A DNA stretch of 64,000 nucleotides from Flavobacterium sp. Root420 (GCF_001427905.1 NZ_LMEF01000001.1:620394-684393), one strand, 5' to 3'; positions 9,274 through 17,754 are shown, numbered from the stretch's first letter. Notes: generated from the letters alone by a model not told the origin. Numbers and translations: made by a program.

Positions 9274-9308
9274 TAAAAAAAGGAGATCAAATTGATCTCC
9301 TTTTTTTT
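9274..9308. terminator. bidirectional terminator between terC and lipoprotein gene
   Basis: AAAAAAAGGAGATCAA / TTGATCTCCTTTTTTTT palindrome in the 68-bp gap between convergent genes; it has T-tracts on both strands and can serve both. Confidence 0.88.
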
Positions 9309-9323
9309 ATGATATTTTAAGTC

Positions 9324-9842
9324 TTAGAAATTAATTTGTTTAATTTGATTCTCTTTTAATTTTAAAGTCTTCATTACATCTAAATAATTATCTTTATTAA
9401 TAGATGCTAACAGATTAGAAGGAACAACTACAACACGAAAAGTCTGATTGTTAATATATGATGGTTTAGTAAGCAAATTATAAGTTCCTCTAGCAGAAAT
9501 TACAAAGTCTACTTTACTAAAATCATAATCATAGTCTAGTTCGTTATCGTCATCAAAATAAATTGTTCTTGGTATTAATTGCCAAATAGGCGTATTTGAA
9601 TCCAGAACATCAGATAATCTATAAACTAAAACAGTTTCATCATCATATAAAGGAGTTCCAATTTCATTACTAAATGTATTGCTTATTTTATAATAATTAT
9701 CTGCACCTGATCTAGTTAAATTAACATTCTTAATTTCAAATGCGACTGGATATGTATCATTGTCCGGTCCATCATCATCACTACTACAACTTGAAAATGC
9801 AACTAATCCAACAATTGCGAAAAGTGTCAATATCTTTTTCAT
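9324..9842 (-). CDS. hypothetical lipoprotein
   Basis: A 172-residue protein with signal peptide and lipobox FSSC (lipidated Cys about residue 19), followed by SSDDDGPDNDTY, the acidic linker that often marks Bacteroidota lipoproteins bound for the cell surface. The remainder is a beta-rich domain with DDETVLVYRLSD and QLIPRTIYFDDD. No named family recognised. Monocistronic. Confidence 0.7.
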   Translation of the reverse strand: MKKILTLFAIVGLVAFSSCSSDDDGPDNDTYPVAFEIKNVNLTRSGADNYYKISNTFSNEIGTPLYDDETVLVYRLSDVLDSNTPIWQLIPRTIYFDDDNELDYDYDFSKVDFVISARGTYNLLTKPSYINNQTFRVVVVPSNLLASINKDNYLDVMKTLKLKENQIKQINF

Positions 9843-9932
9843 AATTTATATTTTTTTTAAGGTTTATACATAAAGGTATTTCAAAAATTAAACCAAAAAA
9901 AGTTTTTTAACCCTTCTTTCTTAAAAAAAATA

Positions 9933-10802
9933 TTATTTTTTCGTAACCTGCTGATTTTTAAGCAGAATTTTGTTAAAAAATAATACATGATACGGAAGCG
10001 AGTTCTCCCAATAATCCCAAGTGTGAGCTCCCGGTCGCTCGGTATAATCATGTTCTACTTTATTATAAACTAATCTACGGTGTAATTCACGATTTGGTTC
10101 TATTAAAAAATCGTCAACTCCACAGTCTATTATCAAAGGCAATTTGTTTTCTTTAATTTTATCCAACATATTCATAACAGCATACTTTGCATACATTTCA
10201 GAGCTATCGCTTTTATCTCCAAAAACAGGCTGCATTAATTTAACAACCTGAGCTGATGATTCGCGATTGAGCATTGTACTCATATCTACCGCACCACTCA
10301 TACTTCCGGCGGCACAAAACAGATTCGGATGTTTGGCAGACAAATAAAGTGCACCGTGCCCGCCCATCGAAAGTCCGGTGATTACTCTTCCGTTTCTATT
10401 GCTAATCGTTCTGTATGTTTTATCTACTTTCTGAATCACTTCCTGAGTAATAAAAGTTTCAAACTGACTTTCTTTATTTACCGGACTGTCCAGATAAAAA
10501 CTAAACGTTTCACCTTCTGGCATCACTATAATTATATTGTATTGGTTAGACAACCCCTGAACTAGTTTTTTATTCGGTGTATTTTTCAACCAATCACCAA
10601 AATGCCCATATGCCCCGTGAAGCAAATACATTACCGGATAAGCGGATTTACTTTTAGCATAAGAATTTGGCAATACAACTGCAGCTTTGTAGGTTTTGCT
10701 CATCGCTGTACTGGCAATTTGTAAAGTATCTACTTTTGACGCATAACTCATAGACGTAATGCACAAAAAAGCTGTAAATACTAAAATTTTAAAGTTTTTC
10801 AT
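9933..10802 (-). CDS. secreted esterase, esterase D / feruloyl esterase-like alpha/beta hydrolase
   Basis: A 289-residue protein with signal peptide ending SYASK. The alpha/beta-hydrolase fold is shown by YPVMYLLHGAYGHFGDW (oxyanion region), the nucleophile elbow GLSMGGHG, the acid in DCGVDDFLIEPN and the His in GAHTWDYWENSL. The pattern is that of tributyrin esterase / S-formylglutathione-hydrolase-like enzymes. Export suggests a role on extracellular or periplasmic esters; the substrate is not deducible. The start at 10802 is used because residues upstream of it read through intergenic repeat sequence. Confidence 0.85.
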   Translation of the reverse strand: MKNFKILVFTAFLCITSMSYASKVDTLQIASTAMSKTYKAAVVLPNSYAKSKSAYPVMYLLHGAYGHFGDWLKNTPNKKLVQGLSNQYNIIIVMPEGETFSFYLDSPVNKESQFETFITQEVIQKVDKTYRTISNRNGRVITGLSMGGHGALYLSAKHPNLFCAAGSMSGAVDMSTMLNRESSAQVVKLMQPVFGDKSDSSEMYAKYAVMNMLDKIKENKLPLIIDCGVDDFLIEPNRELHRRLVYNKVEHDYTERPGAHTWDYWENSLPYHVLFFNKILLKNQQVTKK

Positions 10803-10897
10803 ATTGGTATTTTTTAGATTAGGGATTGTAAATATAGTTTTTTCAGAATAAATCATATGAAAAATCCGACCCTTTGTTTGTGATAAAAAGGTTTGCT

Positions 10898-11170
10898 GCT
10901 GATTACACAAATTTCCACGAATTGATTTTATTCTGTTGTGGTAAAAACTTTGCCACGAATTCACGAATTTATTTTATTATGGGTCGTATAAAAGCTTACC
11001 ACAAATTTCCACGAATTCATTTTTATTAGGTTTGTGATAAATGCTTTGCTACGAATTACACGGATTACACGAATTTCCGCGAATTGATTTTTATTATGTT
11101 TGAAATAAAAATGCTGCCATTACTCGAGCAATATTGAATGGACTAAGCATTAAACGAATTTTCTCGAATT
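10898..11170. repeat. degenerate ACGAATT-type intergenic repeats
   Basis: Between the esterase and M13 peptidase genes (10803-11338) there is no gene. The stretch repeats variants of the phrase CACAAATTTCCACGAATT followed by GATTTTATTnTG, with units opening TTTGCCACGAATT and TTTGCTACGAATT, at least four times, each somewhat diverged. Confidence 0.65.
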
Positions 11171-11287
11171 ATAATAAGTTTGTTTTTTAAAATTACTTAA
11201 AGTCAGTTCAAATCTTCGCCGCAAACTATAAAGAAATTAATTTGTGTAATTTGTGGCTAAAAAATATTTTTACTCTTTGGCAGAAAT

Positions 11288-11321
11288 AAAAAAAGCCATT
11301 CGCAGCTAACGAATGGCTTTT
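11288..11321 (-). terminator. terminator of the M13 peptidase gene
   Basis: Stem AAAAGCCATTCG / CGAATGGCTTTT with a 7-base loop, 18 bp past the peptidase stop, followed on the minus strand by a T-rich tract. Confidence 0.88.
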
Positions 11322-11338
11322 ATATGAAAATTTATTTC

Positions 11339-13375
11339 TTACCAGATCACGACACGCAAACTATCCGGCTGATACATTTTATCTCCTTTTTTGACATTAA
11401 ACGCTTTGTAGAATTCAGGAATATTGCTCAATGGTCCGTTTATTCTAAATTGTTCCGGGGCATGAACATCAGTCGTAATTTGATTGATTTTAGATTCATC
11501 TCTTCTATTTACCATCCAGGAATAAGCATACGCCAGAAAATAACGCTGATCAGGAGTCTGTCCATTAATCTTTTCCTTCTTTTTATATTGTTCGGTTTTT
11601 TGAAATGCTTCATAACCCATAATGACTCCGCCCAAATCGGCAATATTTTCACCCTGAGTAGCATCTCCGTTCACATTTTTACCCAAAATTGTAAATTTGT
11701 TATATTGCGAAACAATCAACTTGGTTTTAGCTTTAAATTTTTTCAAATCTTCTGATGTCCACCAATTATTCAGATTCCCTTTTTCATCATATTGACTTCC
11801 CTGATCATCAAATCCGTGTGTAATTTCATGTCCAAAGAATGACCCTCCAATTACACCATATAATATAGCGTCGTCTGGCATTCGGCCTTCATAACCAGGT
11901 ACGATAATATTACAAGCCGGAATAACAATTTCATTATTACTCGGATTATAATACGCATTATACGTTTGTGGCTGCATAACCCATTCATTTCTGTCTACTG
12001 GTTTTCCATATTTATTAGCCATGTATTTATAATCCCATATATTGGCCTGCATAGCGTTTGTACAATACGATTTTCTATCTATCGAGAGTTGGCTCATGTC
12101 CTTCCATTTATCCGGATAACCTAACTTCATTACAATTTTGCTCAATTTGTATAACGCTTTTTGTTTAGTAGCGTCACTCATCCAATCCAGTTTTTTAATA
12201 TGCTCAGCAAATACGTCACGGATATTATTTCCAATTTCCAATAATTTCTCCTTAACTCCTTTCGGCATATAATCCGAAACATAAACCTGACCTACTAAAT
12301 CTCCTAAATATTGATCTGTATTTTCTACAACTCTTTTCCAGCGTAGTTTTTGAGTTGAAACACCATTCATAACGGTAGAATAAAATTTAAAACTTTCTTT
12401 TTCGACACCTTTATTTAGGTAGGAAGCATACGAATTTAGAAGCGTCCATCTAAGATAGATCTTCCATTCTTCGATCGAATATGTTTTTAAAGTTTTATCG
12501 AGTGCTCTAAAAAATTCAGGTTGACCTACAATTACTGAATCTGCTTTTGCTATTCCTAACACAGGAATTACTTTTTTCCAGTCGACATTAGGAGTCAGTG
12601 TGTTAAATTGAGTAACTGAAAGTTTGTTGTAGTTTTTAATCGGATCACGAAGTAATTCTAATTTTCGGGATGATTTCGCAAGTTCGGTTTCAAGCTTCAA
12701 AATCGTTGATGCACTTTTTGCTGCAGTTGATTCCTCTTCACCCATAAATCGCATCATTGTTTTAAGATGTGATTGGTACGCTTTACGAATTTCTGTATTT
12801 CGTTTATCTGTTTCCAGATAAAAATCTCTTTGCCCCATACCTAAACCGCCCTGCACAAAAAACAAAGCATATTTGGTACTTATTTTATCATCTTGGGAAA
12901 CATAAAATGAAAACGCAGGATTTACCCCTACAGTCTGTAAATGTGCGATTGAATTTATAAGCCCTGCAACATCCTTAACTTCATTTATTTTTTTGATTTC
13001 GGAATTTAGTGGTGTTAAACCTTCTTTTTCAATCGCAATTGTATCCATTCCGGAAGCGTAAAAATCACCAATTTTTTGTTTATTACTTCCTTTAACAGCA
13101 GATTCATCTTTTGCTGATTTTTCACAAATACTTTTAATCTGTCCGTTGATTGTATCAATCACAGTTCGCATAATACCGTTATTACTGTCCGTGCTTGAAA
13201 TCGGATTTTTTTTAAACCAGCCATTATTAGCGTAATTAAAAAAATCAGTTGCCGGATTAACCGTTGTATCACGATTGGTAATTAATGGATCTGAAAATGC
13301 TGTTTCTTTTTTGTTACAGCTAAAAAAGGTCATCCCTATAATAAGGAATACAACAGGTTTTTTAAATAAATTCAT
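11339..13375 (-). CDS. M13 family zinc metallopeptidase (neprilysin/PepO-like), lipoprotein
   Basis: A 678-residue peptidase. The signal peptide ends in a lipobox (FFSC, Cys about 20), which places it at the outer or inner membrane. The zinc site is FFGHEITHGFDDQG at about 515-519 (HExxH), with the third ligand in GENIADLGG near 574; NAYYNPSNNEIVIPA and the C-terminal NIPEFYKAF are also typical of M13. Length fits the family, and it probably trims small peptides. It ends at its own terminator. A 20-bp palindrome lies just upstream of the start. Confidence 0.93.
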   Translation of the reverse strand: MNLFKKPVVFLIIGMTFFSCNKKETAFSDPLITNRDTTVNPATDFFNYANNGWFKKNPISSTDSNNGIMRTVIDTINGQIKSICEKSAKDESAVKGSNKQKIGDFYASGMDTIAIEKEGLTPLNSEIKKINEVKDVAGLINSIAHLQTVGVNPAFSFYVSQDDKISTKYALFFVQGGLGMGQRDFYLETDKRNTEIRKAYQSHLKTMMRFMGEEESTAAKSASTILKLETELAKSSRKLELLRDPIKNYNKLSVTQFNTLTPNVDWKKVIPVLGIAKADSVIVGQPEFFRALDKTLKTYSIEEWKIYLRWTLLNSYASYLNKGVEKESFKFYSTVMNGVSTQKLRWKRVVENTDQYLGDLVGQVYVSDYMPKGVKEKLLEIGNNIRDVFAEHIKKLDWMSDATKQKALYKLSKIVMKLGYPDKWKDMSQLSIDRKSYCTNAMQANIWDYKYMANKYGKPVDRNEWVMQPQTYNAYYNPSNNEIVIPACNIIVPGYEGRMPDDAILYGVIGGSFFGHEITHGFDDQGSQYDEKGNLNNWWTSEDLKKFKAKTKLIVSQYNKFTILGKNVNGDATQGENIADLGGVIMGYEAFQKTEQYKKKEKINGQTPDQRYFLAYAYSWMVNRRDESKINQITTDVHAPEQFRINGPLSNIPEFYKAFNVKKGDKMYQPDSLRVVIW

Positions 13376-13406
13376 TCAGTTATAAAATTGGTTGTTATAA
13401 AAAGCA

Positions 13407-13456
13407 ATATTTACGAGATTATTAGTTTAAAAATGTACTAATAATCTCGTAAATAT
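13407..13456. repeat. perfect 20-bp inverted repeat
   Basis: ATATTTACGAGATTATTAGT at 13407 is repeated exactly in reverse complement at 13437-13456, around a 10-base loop. It lies 27 bp downstream of the AraC gene's stop and 31 bp upstream of the peptidase start, so it may end AraC transcription or be an operator for the peptidase. Confidence 0.75.
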
Positions 13457-13483
13457 ATATTTTTTAACTTTATAAAGAATGAC

Positions 13484-14356
13484 TTAACGAATTATAATCT
13501 TGTGTTCGTGACGATATTGCGATGCACTCACACCAGTATATTGCTTAAAGGATTTACTGAAATGGCTGAAGTTATTAAAACCACTTTCGTAGCAAACCTC
13601 ATTTATGCTAATTGGTTTCTCTGCCAAAAGTTTTGATGCATGAACCAAACGATATTCGTTGACAAACTCGGTAAATGTTTTATTCGAAATTTTCTTAAAA
13701 TACCTGCAAAAGGATGGTGTTGTCATGCTAACCAGATTCGAAACCTCATCTAAGGCAATTGATTCCTGAAAATGATCTTTTACATAATTAAAAATCACCT
13801 TCATTCGATCGTTATCCTGAGTGTTCAATTCGAGTGAGAAACCATCTGCATTAAGAATTGTATATTCTTCTGATGCTTCAAGTTCATCTAAAATACTCAA
13901 AAGGGTTAGCAAACGCTCAAACGGAAGCTGGTTTTCCATCTTTTCGATTTTATCGCCAATTTGCTTTTTAGTTTTCCCACCAAAAGCAATTCCTCCTTTA
14001 GACTGAGTCAGGACATTTTGAACCCTTCTCATCTCTGGAGCTACAAAAAAGTCGGTGCCTAAAAACTCAGGTTTAATATGAATAACCGTTTCGTTTATAT
14101 TTCCTGTTAGCTCATTTGTAAAACCACAATGAGGCAAATTTGCACCTATCAGCATCAAACTGCCATTCGTATAATAAGAAACATGGCTTCCTATCTGTCT
14201 TTTCCCTGCCCCGCCATTAATATAAACCAACTCAATCTCAGGATGATAATGCCATAAATGAGCTTTGCTATTAGACTTTTCGGCGTGTTTAGTGTAGGTA
14301 AAAGAACTTCCGTATGAGTTTGATATCACTTCAAGAGCTGGGGCTATAGTCTTCAT
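13484..14356 (-). CDS. AraC family transcriptional regulator
   Basis: 290 residues: an N-terminal cupin-like sensor domain (HLWHYHPEIELVYINGG, LMLIGANLPHCGF, about residues 30-80) and a C-terminal double helix-turn-helix (residues about 185-285: IALDEVSNLVSMTTPSFCRYFKK, SINEVCYESGFNNFSHFSKSFKQ, TGVSASQYR). The start at 14356 is preferred to 14398 because the extra 14 residues are just leucine-rich filler. Its predicted promoter overlaps one copy of a 42-bp element found upstream of three secreted-protein genes next door, so it is the likely regulator of that set and of itself (inferred). Confidence 0.92.
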   Translation of the reverse strand: MKTIAPALEVISNSYGSSFTYTKHAEKSNSKAHLWHYHPEIELVYINGGAGKRQIGSHVSYYTNGSLMLIGANLPHCGFTNELTGNINETVIHIKPEFLGTDFFVAPEMRRVQNVLTQSKGGIAFGGKTKKQIGDKIEKMENQLPFERLLTLLSILDELEASEEYTILNADGFSLELNTQDNDRMKVIFNYVKDHFQESIALDEVSNLVSMTTPSFCRYFKKISNKTFTEFVNEYRLVHASKLLAEKPISINEVCYESGFNNFSHFSKSFKQYTGVSASQYRHEHKIIIR

Positions 14357-14380
14357 GATAAGATCTTTAAATAATAATAG

Positions 14381-14412
14381 CAAATTTAACAAAAACACCT
14401 AAAATAATTCAA
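14381..14412 (-). promoter_or_regulatory. predicted promoter of the AraC gene
   Basis: Read on the minus strand: -33 TTG (14410-14412), 21-bp spacer, -7 TAAATTTG (14381-14388), 24 bp before the start codon. The -33 box lies inside the 42-bp element at 14404-14445. Confidence 0.6.
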
Positions 14413-14445
14413 ATTTTAACCTATAACGGTTTCGTAAATGAGAAT
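14404..14445 (+). promoter_or_regulatory. 42-bp element, copy A (orphan, covers AraC -33 box)
   Basis: Core AACCTATAACGGTTTCG followed by TAAATGAGAAT. Identical over 42 bp to the copies at 14666 and 15580. No gene follows it on the plus strand; it overlaps the -33 box of the minus-strand AraC gene. The 220 bp between copies A and B holds no gene. Confidence 0.7.
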
Positions 14446-14665
14446 TCATCATGATTTTTTATTTCTCTTCAATACTAAAAACAGGGCTATTTAGCCATTT
14501 TTTTCGAGACCAATATTTTTATCCCTGATTTTTTTAAGATATCGTATTTAATTCCGCTTTTTTATATGTATAAAGCATTTTTGTAAGAATGTTAGAATAT
14601 TTAAAAAATGTTAAAAAATAAAAAATGTTTGAAAAATAATTCCATAATTAACCAAAACACACACA

Positions 14666-14707
14666 ATAATTCAAATTTTAACCTATAACGGTTTCGTAAA
14701 TGAGAAT
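14666..14707 (+). promoter_or_regulatory. 42-bp element, copy B
   Basis: Same 42 bp as copy A. It ends 25 bp before the -33 TTG (14733-14735) of the first secreted-protein gene; a 23-bp spacer then leads to the -7 box TAATTTAG (14759-14766). This is the position of an AraC-type activator site. Confidence 0.7.
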
Positions 14708-14805
14708 ATAGCATATAAATTGGCAAATAGAGTTGTGAAAAAAAATCAACAACTGAAGTAATTTAGCATCAGAAAAATGAACTAATAATTTAAAGCAATA
14801 CGATT

Positions 14806-15213
14806 ATGAAAAAGATTTTAAAATTAAGTTTAGTATGTGCAGTACTTTTTACAGGAATGAGTACTTATGCAATTGATGGCAACGAAGATTTCAACCTTCA
14901 TGTATTAAAAGGAAACGGAAAAGTGGTAACATTCGCTCTTAACCAGGTTAAAAAGGCAAGTGTAACTATTTATGATATGGATGGTACAGTATTATATCAT
15001 GAAAATGCTTCAGGTAAAGACGGAATATTAAGAACTTTTCGTTTTGAAGAATTTCCAGAAGGAACTTATATCTTAGAAGTTGAAGACGGTGTTAAACAAG
15101 TAAAACATGAAATTACAATAACAGGGGATTCTTCTGTATTATCATCAAAAGCAATTTCATCAGTTTATAAAGCAGATTCTGCTGCAAAAAATACAAGCGT
15201 AGCAGTACGCTAA
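14806..15213 (+). CDS. small secreted protein, tandem paralog 1
   Basis: 135 residues with a signal peptide (residues 1-22, ending STYA). The mature part is one beta-sandwich-like domain: VVTFALNQVKKASVTIYDMDG, LRTFRFEEFPEGTYILEVEDG, VKHEITI. The layout resembles the DUF3244 and type IX secretion C-terminal-domain fold (strand, turn D-x-x-G, GTYxLEV), but nothing is attached to it. Function is unknown. It is about 80 percent identical by eye to paralogs 2 and 3 and has the same upstream element, promoter and 3' hairpins. A short tail (VYKADSAAKNTSVAVR) follows the domain. Confidence 0.8.
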   Translation: MKKILKLSLVCAVLFTGMSTYAIDGNEDFNLHVLKGNGKVVTFALNQVKKASVTIYDMDGTVLYHENASGKDGILRTFRFEEFPEGTYILEVEDGVKQVKHEITITGDSSVLSSKAISSVYKADSAAKNTSVAVR

Positions 15214-15288
15214 AAAAGTTTATACTCTTATAAAGTATAAAAATGAGGTTAGATAGTTAGTAAAGTTTAAAAACTGTAAAGTTTTAGA

Positions 15289-15323
15289 AACAGCTCTTTG
15301 TGGTTATTGAGCTGTTTTTTTTT
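15289..15323 (+). terminator. terminator of paralog 1
   Basis: AACAGCTC / GAGCTGTT stem and a run of nine T. A smaller hairpin TTATACT / AGTATAA at 15220-15240 precedes it; both recur after paralogs 2 and 3. Confidence 0.85.
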
Positions 15324-15330
15324 GCTATTA

Positions 15331-15480
15331 ATTTAACCGCAAGGAGCGCAATGGTTTTTATTCTGGAGTACCACCTATAGTAAACCAAAGTTCGCAAAGC
15401 TTTATCAACACAAAGCTTTGCGAACTTTTCGTTTGTATAAACCTGGTATAAAAAAAACCTTGCGCTCCTTGCGGTTAAAT
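15331..15480. repeat. nested inverted repeat of the CGCAAAG type
   Basis: Outer arms: ATTTAACCGCAAGGAGCGCA at 15331 against its complement ending at 15480. Inner arms: AAAGTTCGCAAAGCTTT (15387-15403) against 15412-15428. The whole 150 bp can fold into one cruciform. It fills the gap between paralogs 1 and 2. Confidence 0.8.
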
Positions 15481-15579
15481 TTTTAAAATAGTTTTTGTAA
15501 GAAATACAGATAAATTTACATACTCTTAATTCAAACTAAACATTGAAAAATAATAGGATAATTAATGAAAACGATAAAT

Positions 15580-15621
15580 ATAATTCAAATTTTAACCTAT
15601 AACGGTTTCGTAAATGAGAAT
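15580..15621 (+). promoter_or_regulatory. 42-bp element, copy C
   Basis: Identical to copies A and B. Followed after exactly 25 bp by TTG (15647-15649), 23-bp spacer and TAATTTTA (15673-15680). Confidence 0.7.
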
Positions 15622-15720
15622 ATAGCATCGAAATCAGAAAATAGAGTTGTGCTAAAAAAAATAGATCTGAAGTAATTTTACATCAGAGAATTAGGAACTA
15701 TTAATTTAAAAAATAATGCC

Positions 15721-16125
15721 ATGAAAAAGAATTTAAAATTGAGTTTAGTATGTGCAGTGCTTTTCACAGGAATGAGTACTTATGCAATTGACGGGAATGA
15801 AGATTTTAACCTTCATGTATTAAAAGAAAATGGAAAACTAGTAACATTTGCCCTTAACCAGGTTAAAAAAGCAAGTTTAACTATTTATGACAAAGATGGT
15901 TCAGTAATTTATTATGAAAATGCTTCAGGCAAAGAGGGGATTTTGAGAACTTTTAGTTTCGAAGAATTTCCGGAAGGAACTTACATCTTAGAAGTAGAAG
16001 ACAGTGTAAAAAAAGTTAGACATGAAATTACAATAACTGATGATGCTACTGTATTATCATCAAAAGCAATTTCATCAGTTTATAAAGCAGACGCTGCAAA
16101 ATATACAAGCGTAGCAGTACGTTAA
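15721..16125 (+). CDS. small secreted protein, tandem paralog 2
   Basis: 134 residues, same architecture as paralog 1: signal peptide ending STYA, then a single beta-rich domain with VTFALNQVKKASLTIYDKDG, FEEFPEGTYILEVEDS and a VYKADAAKYTSVAVR tail. Differences from paralog 1 are scattered, many conservative, and the reading frame is intact, so the copies are probably all functional. One codon is missing in the tail. Secreted; role unknown. Confidence 0.8.
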   Translation: MKKNLKLSLVCAVLFTGMSTYAIDGNEDFNLHVLKENGKLVTFALNQVKKASLTIYDKDGSVIYYENASGKEGILRTFSFEEFPEGTYILEVEDSVKKVRHEITITDDATVLSSKAISSVYKADAAKYTSVAVR

Positions 16126-16197
16126 AAAAGTTTATACTCTCATAAAGTATAAAAATGAGGTTAGATAGTTAGTAAAGTAAAAACGTGATTGTTTATA

Positions 16198-16231
16198 AAC
16201 AGCTCTTTGTGGTTATTGAGCTGTTTTTTTT
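16198..16231 (+). terminator. terminator of paralog 2
   Basis: AACAGCTC / GAGCTGTT stem plus a run of eight T, a near copy of the one after paralog 1. Confidence 0.85.
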
Positions 16232-16287
16232 GTGCCCTATTTAACCACAAAGTACGCAAGTTTTTTTGACGTAGAGAACTTTATAAT

Positions 16288-16332
16288 CCGCAAAGGTCGC
16301 AAAGCTAAATGGTAGCTTTGCGACCTTTGCGG
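16288..16332. repeat. 20-bp inverted repeat of the CGCAAAG type
   Basis: CCGCAAAGGTCGCAAAGCTA (16288-16307) and its exact complement (16313-16332) with a 5-base loop, between paralogs 2 and 3. Confidence 0.8.
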
Positions 16333-16438
16333 TTAAGCTTCAAAATATTCTTTTTGTAAGAAATACAGATAATTTTACATTTCCTTAAACCATACAAAAC
16401 TTTGAAAAATAATAAGTGAATTAACTAAAACGATAAAA

Positions 16439-16480
16439 ATAATTTAAATTTTAACCTATAACGGTTTCGTAAATGAGAAT
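16439..16480 (+). promoter_or_regulatory. 42-bp element, copy D
   Basis: One substitution (C to T in the AATTCAAA part) relative to the other copies. It is followed after 25 bp by TTG (16506-16508), 23-bp spacer and TAATTTAG (16532-16539). Confidence 0.7.
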
Positions 16481-16577
16481 ATAGCATCGAAATTAGAAAA
16501 TAGAGTTGTGGCAAAAATCATATAACTGAAGTAATTTAGCATCAGAGAATTAGAACTATTAATTTAAAACTAATGCC

Positions 16578-16985
16578 ATGAAAAAGATTTTAAAATTGAG
16601 TTTAGTATGTGCAGTGCTTTTCACCGGAATGAGTACTTATGCAATCGACGGGAATGAAGATTTTAATCTTCATGTTTTAAAAACAAATGGAAAGCTTATC
16701 ACATTTGCCCTTAATCAGGTAAAAAAAGCAAGCTTGGCTATTTACGACAAAGATGGTGATCTAATTTATTCTGAAAATGCTTCAGGTAAAGATGGAATTT
16801 TGAGAACTTTTAATTTAGAACAATTTCCGAAAGGAACTTACTATTTAGAAGTTGAGGACAATGTAAAAAAAGTAAAACATGAAATTACAATTACTGATGA
16901 AACTACAGTTTTATCAAAAAAAGCAGTTTCATCGGTTTACAAAGCAGGTTTCTATAATAAAAATACAAGTGTAGCAGCCCGTTAA
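16578..16985 (+). CDS. small secreted protein, tandem paralog 3
   Basis: 135 residues; the most diverged of the three close copies, still with the same signal peptide (ending STYA), LITFALNQVKKASLAIYDKDG, LEQFPKGTYYLEVEDN and VKHEITI. The C-terminal tail differs (VYKAGFYNKNTSVAAR), so the domain is conserved more than the tail. Own promoter, upstream element and terminator, so each copy is a separate unit. Function unknown. Confidence 0.8.
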   Translation: MKKILKLSLVCAVLFTGMSTYAIDGNEDFNLHVLKTNGKLITFALNQVKKASLAIYDKDGDLIYSENASGKDGILRTFNLEQFPKGTYYLEVEDNVKKVKHEITITDETTVLSKKAVSSVYKAGFYNKNTSVAAR

Positions 16986-17055
16986 AAAGTTTATACTCCC
17001 TAAAGTATAAAATGAAGTTAGATAGTTAGTAAAGTAAAACGTGATTGTTTTAAAA

Positions 17056-17088
17056 AACAGCTCTTTGTGGTTATAGAGCTGTTTTTTT
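17056..17088 (+). terminator. terminator of paralog 3
   Basis: AACAGCTC / GAGCTGTT stem followed by seven T. The remaining gap to 17367 holds a weak CCGTTTGAAAACGG hairpin with a T-tract (17267-17290) and no gene. Confidence 0.82.
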
Positions 17089-17367
17089 ATGCCTTAATTT
17101 TAGCAAAATTTTGAGTCAGCTATTATTTTTGAAAAGCTATTCTTAATAATTTTAAAAGACTGATTTTTAAACTTTTAAAAAACAAGGCTAAAAAACATAC
17201 AATTTTTAAGTTTTTACGTACATACTTTAAGAAAAACAGAGAAACATCTTTAATTCAGCAACTTATCCGTTTGAAAACGGCATTTTTTTGCACAAAATTA
17301 TTTTTTTTTGCTAGTTTTACCGTTCCGCTATAGGGTATTAAATAACTTAAAAACAATTTAAAAAGAC

Positions 17368-17754
17368 ATGAAAAAAATTTCCCAAATCGGCTTAGTTGTA
17401 GCCTTATTTCTAACAACAATTTTAACCTACGCAATTGATGGAAAAGGAGATTATATTTTGAATATAATTACCGGAAACGGAAAAGTAGTTAGCTTTACTT
17501 TAAACACCGTTGAAAAATCAGTTTTTTCTATTTATGATGAAAACAATAATGTGGTTTACACAGGAGATTCTGCTGCAGACAAATTAGAAATTTCAAAAAC
17601 AATAAGTTTAGAAGGTTTTCCAGCAGGAAAATACGTTTTAGAAGTTAAAGAAAATGGTAAGGTTGCAAAACACGAAATTAAAGTTGTAGCTAAAAAACTT
17701 AAAAAAGCTGCATTAGACGAATCTGTAAACGAAAGCCCTGCTTTTCGTCGTTAA
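17368..17754 (+). CDS. small secreted protein, divergent paralog 4
   Basis: 128 residues, signal peptide ending LTYA followed by IDGKGDYILNI, then VVSFTLNTVEKSVFSIYDENN, SLEGFPAGKYVLEVKENGKVAKHEIKV. Clearly the same fold and lineage as the three upstream copies, but only about 40 percent identical by eye. The 42-bp element is absent upstream. The start ATG follows an A-rich leader. It probably predates the recent triplication. Function unknown. Confidence 0.75.
   Translation: MKKISQIGLVVALFLTTILTYAIDGKGDYILNIITGNGKVVSFTLNTVEKSVFSIYDENNNVVYTGDSAADKLEISKTISLEGFPAGKYVLEVKENGKVAKHEIKVVAKKLKKAALDESVNESPAFRR

Noticed and set aside
17309..17341. A fifth copy of the 42-bp element upstream of paralog 4
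   Set aside because: Only a loose reverse-strand resemblance (ACCGTT...TATAGG) with different spacing; below what chance allows in a short motif.
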